Below are positions 9,672-20,875 of a stretch of DNA of 64,000 nucleotides, in pieces (positions within the stretch are counted from its first letter, which is position 1; every line of letters begins with the position of its first letter). A program made the position numbers and the translations under genes. The notes below the pieces were generated by a model that was not told the origin of the DNA, did not search any database, and worked only from the letters and a program-made list of their open reading frames with translations. The stretch spans positions 124,001-188,000 of the forward strand of contig CBDDTF010000004.1 in the NCBI GenBank assembly GCA_965233705.1. Reading direction: 5' to 3'. This DNA comes from Algihabitans sp965233705 (GTDB taxonomy: Bacteria > Pseudomonadota > Alphaproteobacteria > Kiloniellales > DSM-21159).

Positions 9672-10561
9672 CACAGGCGCTCCAGATCCGGCTGCACCAG
9701 CTTGGGCCGGCGCAGGATGATGATGCCGACGCCGACCACCGTCAGCAGGCCGCCGATCGCCAGCGCCGGGCTCGGTTGCTCGCCCAGCACCACCACCCCG
9801 GTGATCACGCCGAACAGCGGCACCAGCAGGGTGAAGGGCATGGCGGTGTTGACCTCGTGCCGGTGCAGCAGCCGGTACCACAGGCCGTAGGCGACGATCA
9901 TCGCCATCACCGCGGTGTAGAGCAGGCAGGCCCAGGCCACCCAGTCGGCGCTGCGCAGGGCGGCCATCTGCCCCTCCTCCAGGACCAGCGAGGCGGTCAG
10001 GAGCTGCGGCACGGCGAAGAAGCTCATCCAGCCGGCGATGGTCCAGCCGTCCAGGTTGGACAGGGTCTTGGCCAGGATGTTGGAGACGGCGAAGACCATC
10101 GCCGCCGTGACCACCAGGCCGAGGGAGAGGTAGCTGCCCTGCATCTGCGGCTGGCCGGCGATCACGGCGACGCCGGAGAAGGCGATGGCCATGCCCAGCG
10201 CCCGGCGCCAACCCAGCTTGTCGCCAAAGGCGAAGGCCGCCAGCAGCGCGGCGAAGGGCACCTGGAGCTGGATGGCGATGGCGGCGGTCGAGGCGTCGAT
10301 GCCGCTCAGGCCGGTGAACATCAGCGAGAAGTGCAGGAAGCCCAGGGTGAAGGCCATCAGCAGGATGCCGCGGAAGTTGCCGCGCGGCACCTTGACGAAG
10401 GGCAGCAGCAGGGCGGCGACCAGGGTGAAGCGCAGCGCCGTCATGAAGATCGGCGGGAAGGTCTCCAGTCCGATCTTCACCATGGCGAAGTTCAGGCCCC
10501 AGATCATCATCACCAGAACGAAGGTGGCGACGTCGCGCGGCGCGATGGCGAAGCGGATCAT
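9671..10561 (-). CDS. EamA/DMT-family transporter
   Basis: This 296-residue integral membrane protein has about ten hydrophobic segments arranged as two EamA repeats (residues ~1-140 and ~150-290). Typical features are DVATFVLVMMIWGLNFAMVK at the start and TLLVPLFGVITGVVVLGEQPS near the end of the second repeat. The family exports metabolites or amino acids, and no substrate can be named from sequence. It overlaps the upstream ABC-F gene by four bases (ATGA) and the downstream amidase by one base, so the three form a tight operon. Confidence 0.85.
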   Translation of the reverse strand: MIRFAIAPRDVATFVLVMMIWGLNFAMVKIGLETFPPIFMTALRFTLVAALLLPFVKVPRGNFRGILLMAFTLGFLHFSLMFTGLSGIDASTAAIAIQLQVPFAALLAAFAFGDKLGWRRALGMAIAFSGVAVIAGQPQMQGSYLSLGLVVTAAMVFAVSNILAKTLSNLDGWTIAGWMSFFAVPQLLTASLVLEEGQMAALRSADWVAWACLLYTAVMAMIVAYGLWYRLLHRHEVNTAMPFTLLVPLFGVITGVVVLGEQPSPALAIGGLLTVVGVGIIILRRPKLVQPDLERL

Positions 10562-12429
10562 GCGCCACCCGCCGCCAGTTGCTCGCGCTTGTCCTCCAGC
10601 TCCAGCCAGCGTTCCTCGGCGGCGGCCAGCTTCTCGCTCGCCGCCGTCAACGCATCGGTGGCGCGCTGGAAGCGCGCGGGGTCGCGGGCGTAGAGGTTAG
10701 CGTCGGCCAGCGTCGCCTGGTGGGCGGCGATCTCGGCCTCCAGCCGGGCGATGGTGTCCGGCAGGCCGTCCAGCTCGCGCTGCTCCTTGTAGGAGAGTTT
10801 GCCGGCGGCGCCGCCCTTCGGCTTGGCCTTGGCGCCGGCGCCGCTTCCCTTGCCCGTGCCCGCCTTACCCCCGCCTTTCGCGGCCGGCCTGCCGGTCGCG
10901 GTGCCGGGCAGGCCGCCGGCCTGGCGAACCGCGTCGGTGAAGCCGCCGGGGTACTCGCGCGCGCCGCCGGCGCCGTCCATCAGGATCACCGAGGTGCACA
11001 GCCGGTCGAGGAAGTCGCGGTCGTGGCTGACCAGGATCAGGGTGCCGGGGTAGTCGTCCAGCACCTCCTCGAGCAGGTCGAGGGTGTCCATGTCCAGGTC
11101 GTTGGTCGGCTCGTCGAGCACCAGCAGGTTGGAGGGCTGCGCCAGGATGCGGGCCAGCAGCAGGCGGTTGGCTTCGCCGCCCGACAAAGCCTTGACCGGC
11201 TGCTTGACCTGGGTCTCGTCGAACAGGAAGTCGCGCAGGTAGGAGACCACGTGGCGCTGGCGGCCGCCGACCATGAGGGAGTCGCCGCCGCCCGGCGCCA
11301 GCGTCTCCCAGAGGCTCTTGTCCGGGTCCAGGCTCTCGCGGCGCTGGTCGAAGACGGCGATCTCCAGGTTGGTGCCGTGCCGCAGGGTCCCGGCGTCGGG
11401 CGCGAGGCGGCCGAGCAGCAGGTTGACCAGGGTGGTCTTGCCGGCGCCGTTGCGCCCGACGATGCCGATGCGGTCGCCGCGCAGGATGCGGGTGGAGAAG
11501 TCGTGCAGCACGCCGCGCTGGCCGCCTTCGGGCAGGGAATAGGCCTTGCTCAGGTGCTCGGCCTCGATCACCAGCTTGCCGCTGCGCGCGGCGGCGGCGG
11601 CGCTCATCTCGACCTGGCCGGCCTGGTTCTTCAGCATCTCGGCGCGGCTGGCGCGCAGCTCCTTCAGCCGCGCCAGGCGGCCCATGTTGCGCTTGCGCCG
11701 GGCGGTGACGCCGCGGTGCAGCCAGTGCTCCTCGCGCTCGATGGTCTTGCCCAGCCGCTCCAGCTCGCGCGCCTCGGCCTCGCGCAGCTCCTCGGCCCAG
11801 GCGTCGAAGTGGGCGAAGCCCTTGTCGAGGCGATGGGCGCGGCCCCGATCCAGCCAAAGGGTGCGGTTGGACACCTGCGCGAGGAAGGTGCGGTCGTGGC
11901 TGATCGTCAGCAGGGCACCGCGAAAGCGCGCCAGCTCGCCCTCCAGCCATGCGATGGTCGGCAGGTCCAGGTGGTTGGTCGGCTCGTCCAGCAGCAGCAG
12001 GTCGGGCTCGCTGACCAGGGCGCGGGCCAGCGCGGCGCGCCGCCCCTCGCCGCCCGACAGGGTGCCGAGCGCGGCGCTGCCGTCGAGCGACAGGCGGTCG
12101 AGCGCCGCGTCGGCCAGGGCGCGGGCCGCCGGGTCGTCGGCGGGCAGGCCGGCGGCGACGAAGTCGGCGACGCGCTGGGCAGCCGGCAGCTCCGGGGCCT
12201 GCGGCAGGTAGCCGATGCGCGCGCCGGCCTGCAAGCTGCGCTCGCCGCGGTCCAGCTCGACCAGGCCGGCCAGCACCTTCAGCAGGGTCGACTTGCCGCT
12301 GCCGTTGCGCCCGACCAGGGCGGCGCGCTCGCCGGCCGCCAGGGTGAGGTCGAGGCCGTCGAACAGCGGGCGGCCGCCGAAGCCGAGCCGGGCGGCCTTG
12401 AGCGCGATCAGGGGAGGTTGCACTGCCAT
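10558..12429 (-). CDS. uup: ABC-F family ATPase, Uup-like
   Basis: The 623-residue protein has two ABC ATPase domains (residues ~5-245 and ~310-520), each with Walker A (GRNGSGKSTLLKVLAG; GRNGAGKTTLVNLLLG), signature (LSGGEGRRAALARAL; LSGGEANRLLLARIL) and Walker B (LLLLDEPTNHLD; LLVLDEPTNDLD). An ABC-F linker lies between them, and a Lys/Gly-rich spacer leads to a C-terminal coiled coil (~residues 550-620). There is no membrane segment, so it is not a transporter. ABC-F proteins act on ribosomes, and the C-terminal coiled coil favours Uup. ATG at 12429 is chosen because family similarity starts there; the frame stays open further upstream. Confidence 0.88.
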   Translation of the reverse strand: MAVQPPLIALKAARLGFGGRPLFDGLDLTLAAGERAALVGRNGSGKSTLLKVLAGLVELDRGERSLQAGARIGYLPQAPELPAAQRVADFVAAGLPADDPAARALADAALDRLSLDGSAALGTLSGGEGRRAALARALVSEPDLLLLDEPTNHLDLPTIAWLEGELARFRGALLTISHDRTFLAQVSNRTLWLDRGRAHRLDKGFAHFDAWAEELREAEARELERLGKTIEREEHWLHRGVTARRKRNMGRLARLKELRASRAEMLKNQAGQVEMSAAAAARSGKLVIEAEHLSKAYSLPEGGQRGVLHDFSTRILRGDRIGIVGRNGAGKTTLVNLLLGRLAPDAGTLRHGTNLEIAVFDQRRESLDPDKSLWETLAPGGGDSLMVGGRQRHVVSYLRDFLFDETQVKQPVKALSGGEANRLLLARILAQPSNLLVLDEPTNDLDMDTLDLLEEVLDDYPGTLILVSHDRDFLDRLCTSVILMDGAGGAREYPGGFTDAVRQAGGLPGTATGRPAAKGGGKAGTGKGSGAGAKAKPKGGAAGKLSYKEQRELDGLPDTIARLEAEIAAHQATLADANLYARDPARFQRATDALTAASEKLAAAEERWLELEDKREQLAAGGA

Positions 12430-12503
12430 CGCCGGCAGAGATAGCAAGGCGGCCCCGGCTTCGGCCAGCCGGCTGTGCGCATGGCGCCGTTGCGCCGGGG
12501 CCG

Positions 12504-13247
12504 TTAGAAGCCGCGCGCCTTGCGGATCCGGTCGTAGGCCTGGTTGACCGTGGCCAGCTTCTCGTTGGCCAGCTCGATGAACTCCTCGGGCATGCCCTGG
12601 GAGATCAGGCGGTCCGGGTGGTTCTCGCGCACCAGCCGGCGGTAGGCGGCCTTGACCGTCGCCTCGTCGGCGTCGTGCGGCACGCCCAGGATGGTATAGG
12701 GATCGCCCTGGTCGGGGCCCAGGTTGGCGGCGCGGATGCGCTGCCACTCCTCCTCGGAGAAGCCGAACTCGCGGGCCACCTCGGCCAGGTAGTCGACCTC
12801 CTCCTGGGTGACGCGGCCGTCGGCGCGGGCGATGTGGAACAGGCCGTCGATCAGCTCCTCCAGCACCGCCGGGTTGTCGCGGAACATGCCGCCGAGCTGG
12901 CGGGCGTAGGGCTGGAAGCCGCGGGCGTCCTTGCGGGCCTGATTGAAGACCCGGCCGACGTTCTTCATCTCGTCCGGCGGGACGCGGAACACCTCCTTGA
13001 AGGCGGCCACCTCGTCCGGCGTCACATGGCCGTCGGCCTTGGCCATCTTGGCCCCCAGCACGATCACCCCGATGGTGAAGGCGATCGACTTGGTGGCGTC
13101 GCCCTGCGCCTGGCCGGCGGCCTGCTCGGCCGTCTGGGTGCGCATGACGTCGACGGCGTGCCCGGCCAGGCCGCCGATCAGCGCGCCCAGCGGCCCGCCG
13201 ACGGCGAAGCCGGCGCCGGCGCCGATGATCTTGCCCCAGATCGACAT
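12504..13247 (-). CDS. djlA: DjlA-like co-chaperone (TerB + J domain)
   Basis: The 247-residue protein starts with a glycine-rich hydrophobic segment (residues ~7-32) that could anchor it in the inner membrane. It has an acidic TerB-like helical domain (residues ~55-170, with ADGHVTPDEVAAF and ADGRVTQEEVDYL), then a C-terminal J domain (~180-245) with the HPD motif in ENHPDRL at about residue 210. This order is that of DjlA, a membrane-tethered partner of DnaK. It lies upstream of uup on the same strand with a 74-base gap. Function beyond DnaK stimulation is not deducible. Confidence 0.85.
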   Translation of the reverse strand: MSIWGKIIGAGAGFAVGGPLGALIGGLAGHAVDVMRTQTAEQAAGQAQGDATKSIAFTIGVIVLGAKMAKADGHVTPDEVAAFKEVFRVPPDEMKNVGRVFNQARKDARGFQPYARQLGGMFRDNPAVLEELIDGLFHIARADGRVTQEEVDYLAEVAREFGFSEEEWQRIRAANLGPDQGDPYTILGVPHDADEATVKAAYRRLVRENHPDRLISQGMPEEFIELANEKLATVNQAYDRIRKARGF

Positions 13248-13374
13248 GGTCAGGTCGACTCGTCCCGCGTTCCGCTCACTCCGCCGGAGCCCAACCTCCA
13301 GCGTGCCGCATCATCCCCGGGGCGGGCCCCCGGGGCAACCCGTCGGCGTGGGCGGCGGGCTGCGACCTTGCGAC

Positions 13375-16152
<2,778 letters not shown>

Positions 16153-16534
16153 TCGGTCGGGGGTCCTCGGTTGCGCGCAAGACAGCGGACCGCCGCCCGG
16201 ACCACGGCGCGCGTCGTCGCGCGTCAGCGCCGCCCGCGGCTGCCCGCCGCTGACAGATATGCGTCGCCGCCAGCCCTGTCAACGAAAGCCCCCGGTCCGC
16301 CGGTGGCGGCCTGCAAGCCGCCGCGGCCCGCGGCGACCGCGCGGGAACGGCGCCCGAGGCGGCGGCGGCGCGCCGCGGCGGCTGGGGCGCTCCCCCTTGC
16401 ATTTGCCACACTTGCGCCGCAACTGGGCTGCTGTATGGTGCCGCCGGCCCGCCGGGGAGCGCTCGTCTCCTCGCTAGGTTCGCGAGGCCGTGCCCGGCCC
16501 AGAAACGCCAACCGACCCGAACGGGGAGTTTCGT
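16153..16534. promoter_or_regulatory. Divergent intergenic region between secA and parvulin gene
   Basis: These 382 bases hold no ORF I would support. For the plus-strand gene a weak promoter is readable: TTGCGC (16412-16417), a 16-base gap and TATGGT (16434-16439). The region near 16320-16380 is almost pure G and C with no clear pairing. secA promoters must lie close to 16160-16260 on the minus strand but no convincing boxes were found. Confidence 0.35.
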
Positions 16535-17467
16535 ATGTCCCTTCTCCGCCGCGCCGCGGCTCCCGCCCTGGCCACCCTGCTCGCCACGGCTGCCCCGCTC
16601 GCCCTGACCCCGGCCGTTCAGGCCCAGTCCGCCGACGCCGAGTCCGCCGACGCCGAGTCCGCGGAGCGGAACCAGGTCGTGGCCCGCGTCAACGGCGAGG
16701 AGATCCGCATCTCCGACGTGATGCAGATGATCGGCCGCCTGCCGCAGAACGTGCAGATCCAGGCGCTGTCGAACATGCCGGCGATGATCGAGCGCACCAT
16801 CGACCTGGAGCTGATCCTGCGGGCGGCCGACCAGGCCGGGCTGCGCGACGAGGCCGAGGTGCAGGAGCAGATCGAGGTGATCGCCCGCGACGTGCTGCGC
16901 CAGTCCTATCTGGAGAACCTGGTGGAGCGCGCCGTCACCGACGCGCAGGTCCGCGAGGCCTACGACACCTACGTCGAGGAGAACCCGCCGGAGGAGGTGC
17001 GCGCCCGCCACATCCTGGTCGAGAGCGAGGAGGAGGCCCAGGCCATCGTCGAGCAGCTCGACGAGGGCGGCGACTTCGCCGAGCTGGCCAAGGAGAAGTC
17101 CACCGGGCCGACCGGCGAGAAGGGCGGCGACCTGGGCTACTTCAAGCGCGGCCAGATGGTGGCGCCCTTCGCCGAGGCGGCCTTCGCGCTGGAGCCCGGC
17201 ACCTACACCGACGAGCCGGTGAAGACCCAGTTCGGCTGGCACGTCATCCTGGTCGAGGACAAGCGCACCGCCGAGGCGCCCAGCTTCGAGGAGATGGAGC
17301 CGCAGCTCCGCCAGCAGCTTGAGCAGGAGGCGATCCAGGCCCATCTCGCCGAGCTGCGCGAGGGCGCCGAGATCGAGGTGGTCGAGCCCGAGCCCGAAGC
17401 CGCGCCCGAGGATCTGCCGGCGGAGTCCTCCGCGTCCGACGGCGCGACGGTCCCCGCGGCCGAGTAG
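16535..17467 (+). CDS. Periplasmic parvulin-type peptidyl-prolyl isomerase
   Basis: The 310-residue protein starts MSLLRRAAAPALATLLATAA and has a signal peptide ending near residue 29 (AVQAQ). A short ADAES duplication follows, then a SurA/PrsA-like N-terminal helical region (NGEEIRISDVMQMIGRL). The PpiC rotamase domain is at ~160-255, with RARHILVESEEEAQAIVEQL and GWHVILVEDKR. It probably assists folding of exported proteins and is divergent from secA. ATG at 16535 is preceded by GGGGAG; an upstream ATG at 16490 would add 15 non-signal residues. The acidic Glu/Pro-rich tail (last ~35 residues) is unstructured. Confidence 0.9.
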   Translation: MSLLRRAAAPALATLLATAAPLALTPAVQAQSADAESADAESAERNQVVARVNGEEIRISDVMQMIGRLPQNVQIQALSNMPAMIERTIDLELILRAADQAGLRDEAEVQEQIEVIARDVLRQSYLENLVERAVTDAQVREAYDTYVEENPPEEVRARHILVESEEEAQAIVEQLDEGGDFAELAKEKSTGPTGEKGGDLGYFKRGQMVAPFAEAAFALEPGTYTDEPVKTQFGWHVILVEDKRTAEAPSFEEMEPQLRQQLEQEAIQAHLAELREGAEIEVVEPEPEAAPEDLPAESSASDGATVPAAE

Positions 17468-17486
17468 CGCCGCGCGGAGAGGCGTC

Positions 17487-18734
17487 ATGGCCCTGGCCCG
17501 TTCGCCGCTCGCGCCCGAGCGGCTGCCCGAGTTGTCGCAGGTGGCCGGCGTGCGCGGTGTCGCCCACGCCGGCGGCCTGCGCTACCAGGGGCGCGACGAC
17601 CTGCTGCTGCTGCACTTCCCGCAGGGGGCGGCGGTGGCGGGCGTGCTCACCCGCTCCAAGACGGCCAGCGCGCCGGTCGACTGGTGCCGCGCGCACCTGC
17701 CGGCCGGCCGGGCCGCGGCCCTGCTGGTCAATGCCGGCAACGCCAACGCCTTCACCGGCACCCGCGGCCGGATCAGCGTCGAGCGCGCCGCCGCCGCGGC
17801 GGCCGAGGCGCTGGGCGTGCCGCCCGAGCAGGTCTTCCTCGCCTCCACCGGGGTGATCGGCGAGCCGCTGCCGGACGAGCGCATGACCGCCGCCATCGGC
17901 GCGGCGGCGACCCGGCTCGGCGAGAGCAAGGCACAGGGGGTCGACTGGGCCCGCGCCGCCGGCGCCATCATGACCACCGACACCTTCCCCAAGGCCGCCG
18001 CGCGGCGCTGCCAGCTCGACGGCAAGCCGGTGGAGCTGGTGGGCATCGCCAAGGGCTCCGGCATGATCGCGCCGGACATGGCGACCATGCTGGCCTTCGT
18101 GGTGACCGACGCGGGGCTGCCGGCCGAGGTGCTGCAGGCGCTGCTGGCGCGCGCCAACCGGCGCTCCTTCAACTGCATCACCGTCGACGGCGACACCTCG
18201 ACCAGCGACACCGCGCTGCTGTTCGCCACCGGCGCTGCCGGCCAGGTGGCGGCCGAGGGGGCGGACGACCCGCGCCTGGCCGAGTTCGCGGCGGCGCTGG
18301 ACTCGCTGATGATCGAGCTGGCCCAGCTCGTCGTGCGCGACGGCGAGGGGGCGCAGAAGTTCATCACCGTCGCCGTGCGCGGCGCCGAGGACGACGCGGC
18401 GGCGCGGCGCATCGGCCTGGCGATCGCCAACTCGCCGCTGGTCAAGACCGCAGTGGCCGGCGAGGACGCCAACTGGGGCCGGATCGTCATGGCGGTCGGC
18501 AAGTCCGGCGAGGCGGCCGACCGCGACCGCCTGGCCATCGCCATCGGCGGCGTCACCATCGCGCGCGACGGCGAACGCGTGGCCGACTACGACGAGGCGC
18601 CGGTGGCCGCCCACATGCAGGGCCGCGACATCCTGATCGAGGTGGAGATCGGCCTGGGCCACGGTGCCGCCACGGTCTGGACCTGCGACCTGACCCACGG
18701 CTACATCGACATCAACGCCGACTATCGGAGCTGA
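17487..18734 (+). CDS. argJ: Glutamate N-acetyltransferase / amino-acid acetyltransferase
   Basis: ArgJ transfers acetyl groups from N-acetylornithine to glutamate in the arginine pathway, and some versions also use acetyl-CoA. The 415-residue precursor cleaves itself into two chains before the nucleophilic threonine, here Thr200 in PDMATMLAF. Other family stretches are ALLVNAGNANAFTG, STGVIGEPLP and NCITVDGDTSTSDT, and the end DLTHGYIDINADYRS is normal. ATG at 17487 lies 19 bases after the parvulin stop. mutT starts six bases downstream, so the three genes probably form one operon, although their functions are unrelated. Confidence 0.96.
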   Translation: MALARSPLAPERLPELSQVAGVRGVAHAGGLRYQGRDDLLLLHFPQGAAVAGVLTRSKTASAPVDWCRAHLPAGRAAALLVNAGNANAFTGTRGRISVERAAAAAAEALGVPPEQVFLASTGVIGEPLPDERMTAAIGAAATRLGESKAQGVDWARAAGAIMTTDTFPKAAARRCQLDGKPVELVGIAKGSGMIAPDMATMLAFVVTDAGLPAEVLQALLARANRRSFNCITVDGDTSTSDTALLFATGAAGQVAAEGADDPRLAEFAAALDSLMIELAQLVVRDGEGAQKFITVAVRGAEDDAAARRIGLAIANSPLVKTAVAGEDANWGRIVMAVGKSGEAADRDRLAIAIGGVTIARDGERVADYDEAPVAAHMQGRDILIEVEIGLGHGAATVWTCDLTHGYIDINADYRS

Positions 18735-18740
18735 GCGAGC

Positions 18741-19199
18741 GTGGACGCGCCCCCCGTCACCGGCGGTTGCTGGGACGCCGCCGGCCGGGCGCCGGCCGGC
18801 AAGCCGATCCTGCTGGTGGCGGCCGCCGCCCTGGTCGACCCCGACGGGCGCGTGCTGATCGCCGAGCGCCCGGCCGGCAAGGCCATGGCCGGCCTGTGGG
18901 AGTTCCCCGGCGGCAAGGTCCAGGCCGGGGAGACGCCGGAGGCGGCGCTGGTGCGCGAGCTGGCCGAGGAGCTGGCGATCGAGACGCGCAACTCCTGCCT
19001 GGCGCCGGTCGCCTTCGCCAGTCACGGCTACGACGCGTTCCACCTGCTGATGCCGCTCTTCGCCTGCCGGGTCTGGGAGGGGCGGCCGCAGCCGCGCGAG
19101 GGGCAGCGCCTGGCCTGGGTGGCGCCGGCCCGCCTGGCCGACTACCCCATGCCGCCGGCCGACCTGCCGCTGATCCCCTTGCTGCGCGACCTGCTGTAG
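18741..19199 (+). CDS. mutT: Nudix hydrolase, MutT-type (8-oxo-dGTP diphosphatase)
   Basis: This 152-residue protein has one Nudix domain. The Nudix box spans residues ~52-75, beginning GGKVQAGETPEAALVREL and ending AEELAI. The usual glycine before the final hydrophobic residue (VGI in Escherichia coli MutT) is alanine here, while the catalytic glutamates are intact. WEFPGGK immediately before the box is typical of MutT, which removes oxidised dGTP. The start is a GTG at 18741, six bases after the argJ stop. After its stop codon a 15-base piece containing CTGCTGTAG is duplicated (19190-19214), so a second in-register TAG follows. Confidence 0.88.
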   Translation: MDAPPVTGGCWDAAGRAPAGKPILLVAAAALVDPDGRVLIAERPAGKAMAGLWEFPGGKVQAGETPEAALVRELAEELAIETRNSCLAPVAFASHGYDAFHLLMPLFACRVWEGRPQPREGQRLAWVAPARLADYPMPPADLPLIPLLRDLL

Positions 19200-19252
19200 C
19201 GCGGCCTGCTGTAGCGCGGCCGCGCGCCGGGCGCTGCGATCGTCGCTCGGCC

Positions 19253-19308
19253 CTCTGCCCTTTGACCTCTGCCCTTTGACCTCTGCCCTTTGACCTCGGC
19301 CCTTTGCC
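19253..19308. repeat. 14-base tandem repeat, four copies
   Basis: CTCTGCCCTTTGAC is repeated exactly three times (19253-19294) and followed by a diverged fourth copy to 19308. It lies in the gap between mutT and the RHH gene and belongs to the window-wide class of short tandem duplications. Confidence 0.9.
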
Positions 19309-19432
19309 CGGCGGCGAGGCGGGGCTTTGCGCGTCAGGCGATATTCACGCGGAAGGATGCAACTTCGGGTCTCTTGCTCGTCTTTGGCGAGCGCGCGAGT
19401 CTGCTCTTCTCGAAATGGCGGCGGACAGTGGG

Positions 19433-19735
19433 ATGCGCATGCAGGAGTACCCCGTCGAGGTGCTGGACCCGCACCGGGCCGGCAGCAGCTCGGTCAGCCG
19501 GAACGTGACGGTCTCGGGCCGGCGCACCTCGCTGCGCCTGGAGCCGAGCATGTGGGAGGCGCTGGGCGAGGTCTGCCGGCGCGAGGGCGTCAGCGCCTCG
19601 GAGCTCTGCAGCGAGATCGACCGCAAGCGCCGGCGCGGCAGTTCGCTGACCGCGGCGGTGCGCGTCTTCCTGCTCGTCTACTTCCGCCAGGCCGCGACCG
19701 AGCAGGGGCATCGCGCCGCCCGGCGCACGGCCTGA
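19433..19735 (+). CDS. Ribbon-helix-helix domain protein (RHH_4-like)
   Basis: The product is about 100 residues. Its core, SRNVTVSGRRTSLRLEPSMW, followed by EALGEVCRREGVSASELCSEID and SLTAAVRVFLLVYFRQ, matches the RHH_4 family of small ribbon-helix-helix proteins in alphaproteobacteria. These are presumed DNA binders with no known target. Candidate starts are ATG at 19415, 19433 and 19439, none with a strong ribosome site; 19433 is used here. The gene is single and convergent with the next one, so context gives no further clue. Confidence 0.7.
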   Translation: MRMQEYPVEVLDPHRAGSSSVSRNVTVSGRRTSLRLEPSMWEALGEVCRREGVSASELCSEIDRKRRRGSSLTAAVRVFLLVYFRQAATEQGHRAARRTA

Positions 19736-19762
19736 CGGGCTTCGCGCGCGATGGGCCGCGAC

Positions 19763-20803
19763 TCAGGAGCGCGACGCGCCGCCGCCCGGTCCCGTGCCCG
19801 GCCCCGTGCCCGGTCCCGAGTCTGGCCCCGTGTCTGGCCCCGAGCCCGGTCCCGTGTCTGGCCCCGAGCCCGGCCCTGGCCCTGCCGGGTCGCCGGCCGG
19901 GTGCTCCACCGTCTCCAGGGCCTCGGCCAGTCGTGTCTTGGCGCTGCCCGGGCGCAGCGGCTGGGGCTGACTGGCGTCCGGCGCCCAGGCGGTCAGGTAG
20001 AGCACCTGGAAGGTCAACGGGATGCGCCCGTCGGGCTGGGCGAAGCGTGCGGCGTAGATCTCCGCCATGCGGGCGAAGAGCGCCCGGCGGGCGCCGCCGC
20101 GCGGGCGCTCGCGCACCGCGTTGCTCTCGGCCATGCCGCGCAGCTCGCGCATCAGCGCCAGCGGGTCGGCGTAGGTCACGGTGATCTCGTCCTGGTCCAC
20201 CACCGGCAGGGCGAAGCCGGCGCGCTGCAGCAGGCCGCCGCAGTCGCGCACCTCGGCAAAGGGGCTGACGCGCGGCGACAGGCCGCCGGTCAGCTCCATC
20301 TCCGCCTCCATCAGCGCCACCCGCAGCTCGTGCAGGCTCTCGCCGCCCAGCAGCGCGCCGAGGAACAGACCGTCCGGCGCCAGGGCCTGGCGAAGCTGCA
20401 GCAGCGTGCCCGGCAGGTCGTTGACCCAGTGCAGGTCCAGCACCGACAGCGCCAGGTCGAAGCTGCGCGGCGCGAAAGGCAGCGCCTCCTCGTCGGCCAC
20501 CAGGGTCGGCCGGCCGTGAGCCGCGGCGCGCCGCGCCATGGCCGGCGAGAGGTCGCACTGCACCAGCCCGCCGACCTTGCCCAGGTCGGGCAGCAGCTCG
20601 GCCACCGTGCCGCCGTGGCAGCCGAGGTCGAGGGCCAGGGCGAAGTCGCGGGTGACGTCGCGCAGGCGGTCGAGCAGCCGCGCGCTCACCTCGCGCTTGA
20701 GGAAGTCGTGCTCCGGCCAGCGCGCGGCGGCCCGTTCGCGGTGGGCCCGCACGGCGGCGCGGTCGAAGACCTGCATGGAGTCGGGGAGGCTGGCATCGCT
20801 CAT
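19763..20803 (-). CDS. SAM-dependent methyltransferase, NDUFAF5/BioC-like
   Basis: The 346-residue protein starts MSDASLPDSMQVFDRAAVRA. The class-I methyltransferase core has the SAM loop ALDLGCHGGTVAELLPD (residues ~57-73) and the later LDLHWVNDLPGTLLQLRQAL, both typical of the bacterial relatives of NDUFAF5, the complex I assembly factor. Its role in bacteria is not established. The last ~45 residues are encoded by eight 12-base repeats (19785-19880) and read as PGSGPDTGPGSGPD-like units, an obvious repeat-driven tail. The comF gene diverges 72 bases away, a pairing common in alphaproteobacteria. Confidence 0.85.
   Translation of the reverse strand: MSDASLPDSMQVFDRAAVRAHRERAAARWPEHDFLKREVSARLLDRLRDVTRDFALALDLGCHGGTVAELLPDLGKVGGLVQCDLSPAMARRAAAHGRPTLVADEEALPFAPRSFDLALSVLDLHWVNDLPGTLLQLRQALAPDGLFLGALLGGESLHELRVALMEAEMELTGGLSPRVSPFAEVRDCGGLLQRAGFALPVVDQDEITVTYADPLALMRELRGMAESNAVRERPRGGARRALFARMAEIYAARFAQPDGRIPLTFQVLYLTAWAPDASQPQPLRPGSAKTRLAEALETVEHPAGDPAGPGPGSGPDTGPGSGPDTGPDSGPGTGPGTGPGGGASRS
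19785..19880. repeat. 12-base repeats encoding the methyltransferase tail
   Basis: Eight 12-base units of the type (CCC/TCT)GG(T/C)CCCG(T/A)G run from 19785 to 19880 without a break and in frame with the methyltransferase gene. They encode alternating PG, SG, PD and TG pairs at its C-terminus. Confidence 0.9.
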
Positions 20804-20875
20804 GCCCGCCCATATGGCCCAGGCCGGGGGACAAGCCAAGCATGACCGGGGCCCCAGCATGACCGGGCTCCAGGT

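Noticed and set aside
13310..13345. Terminator-like GC stem between secA and djlA (CCCCGGGG copies)
   Set aside because: The stem is possible but there is no T-run on the minus strand where termination would be needed.
19253..19308. CRISPR-like array
   Set aside because: Units are contiguous 14-base copies with no unique spacers, so this is a simple tandem repeat. The same holds for the other arrays in the window.
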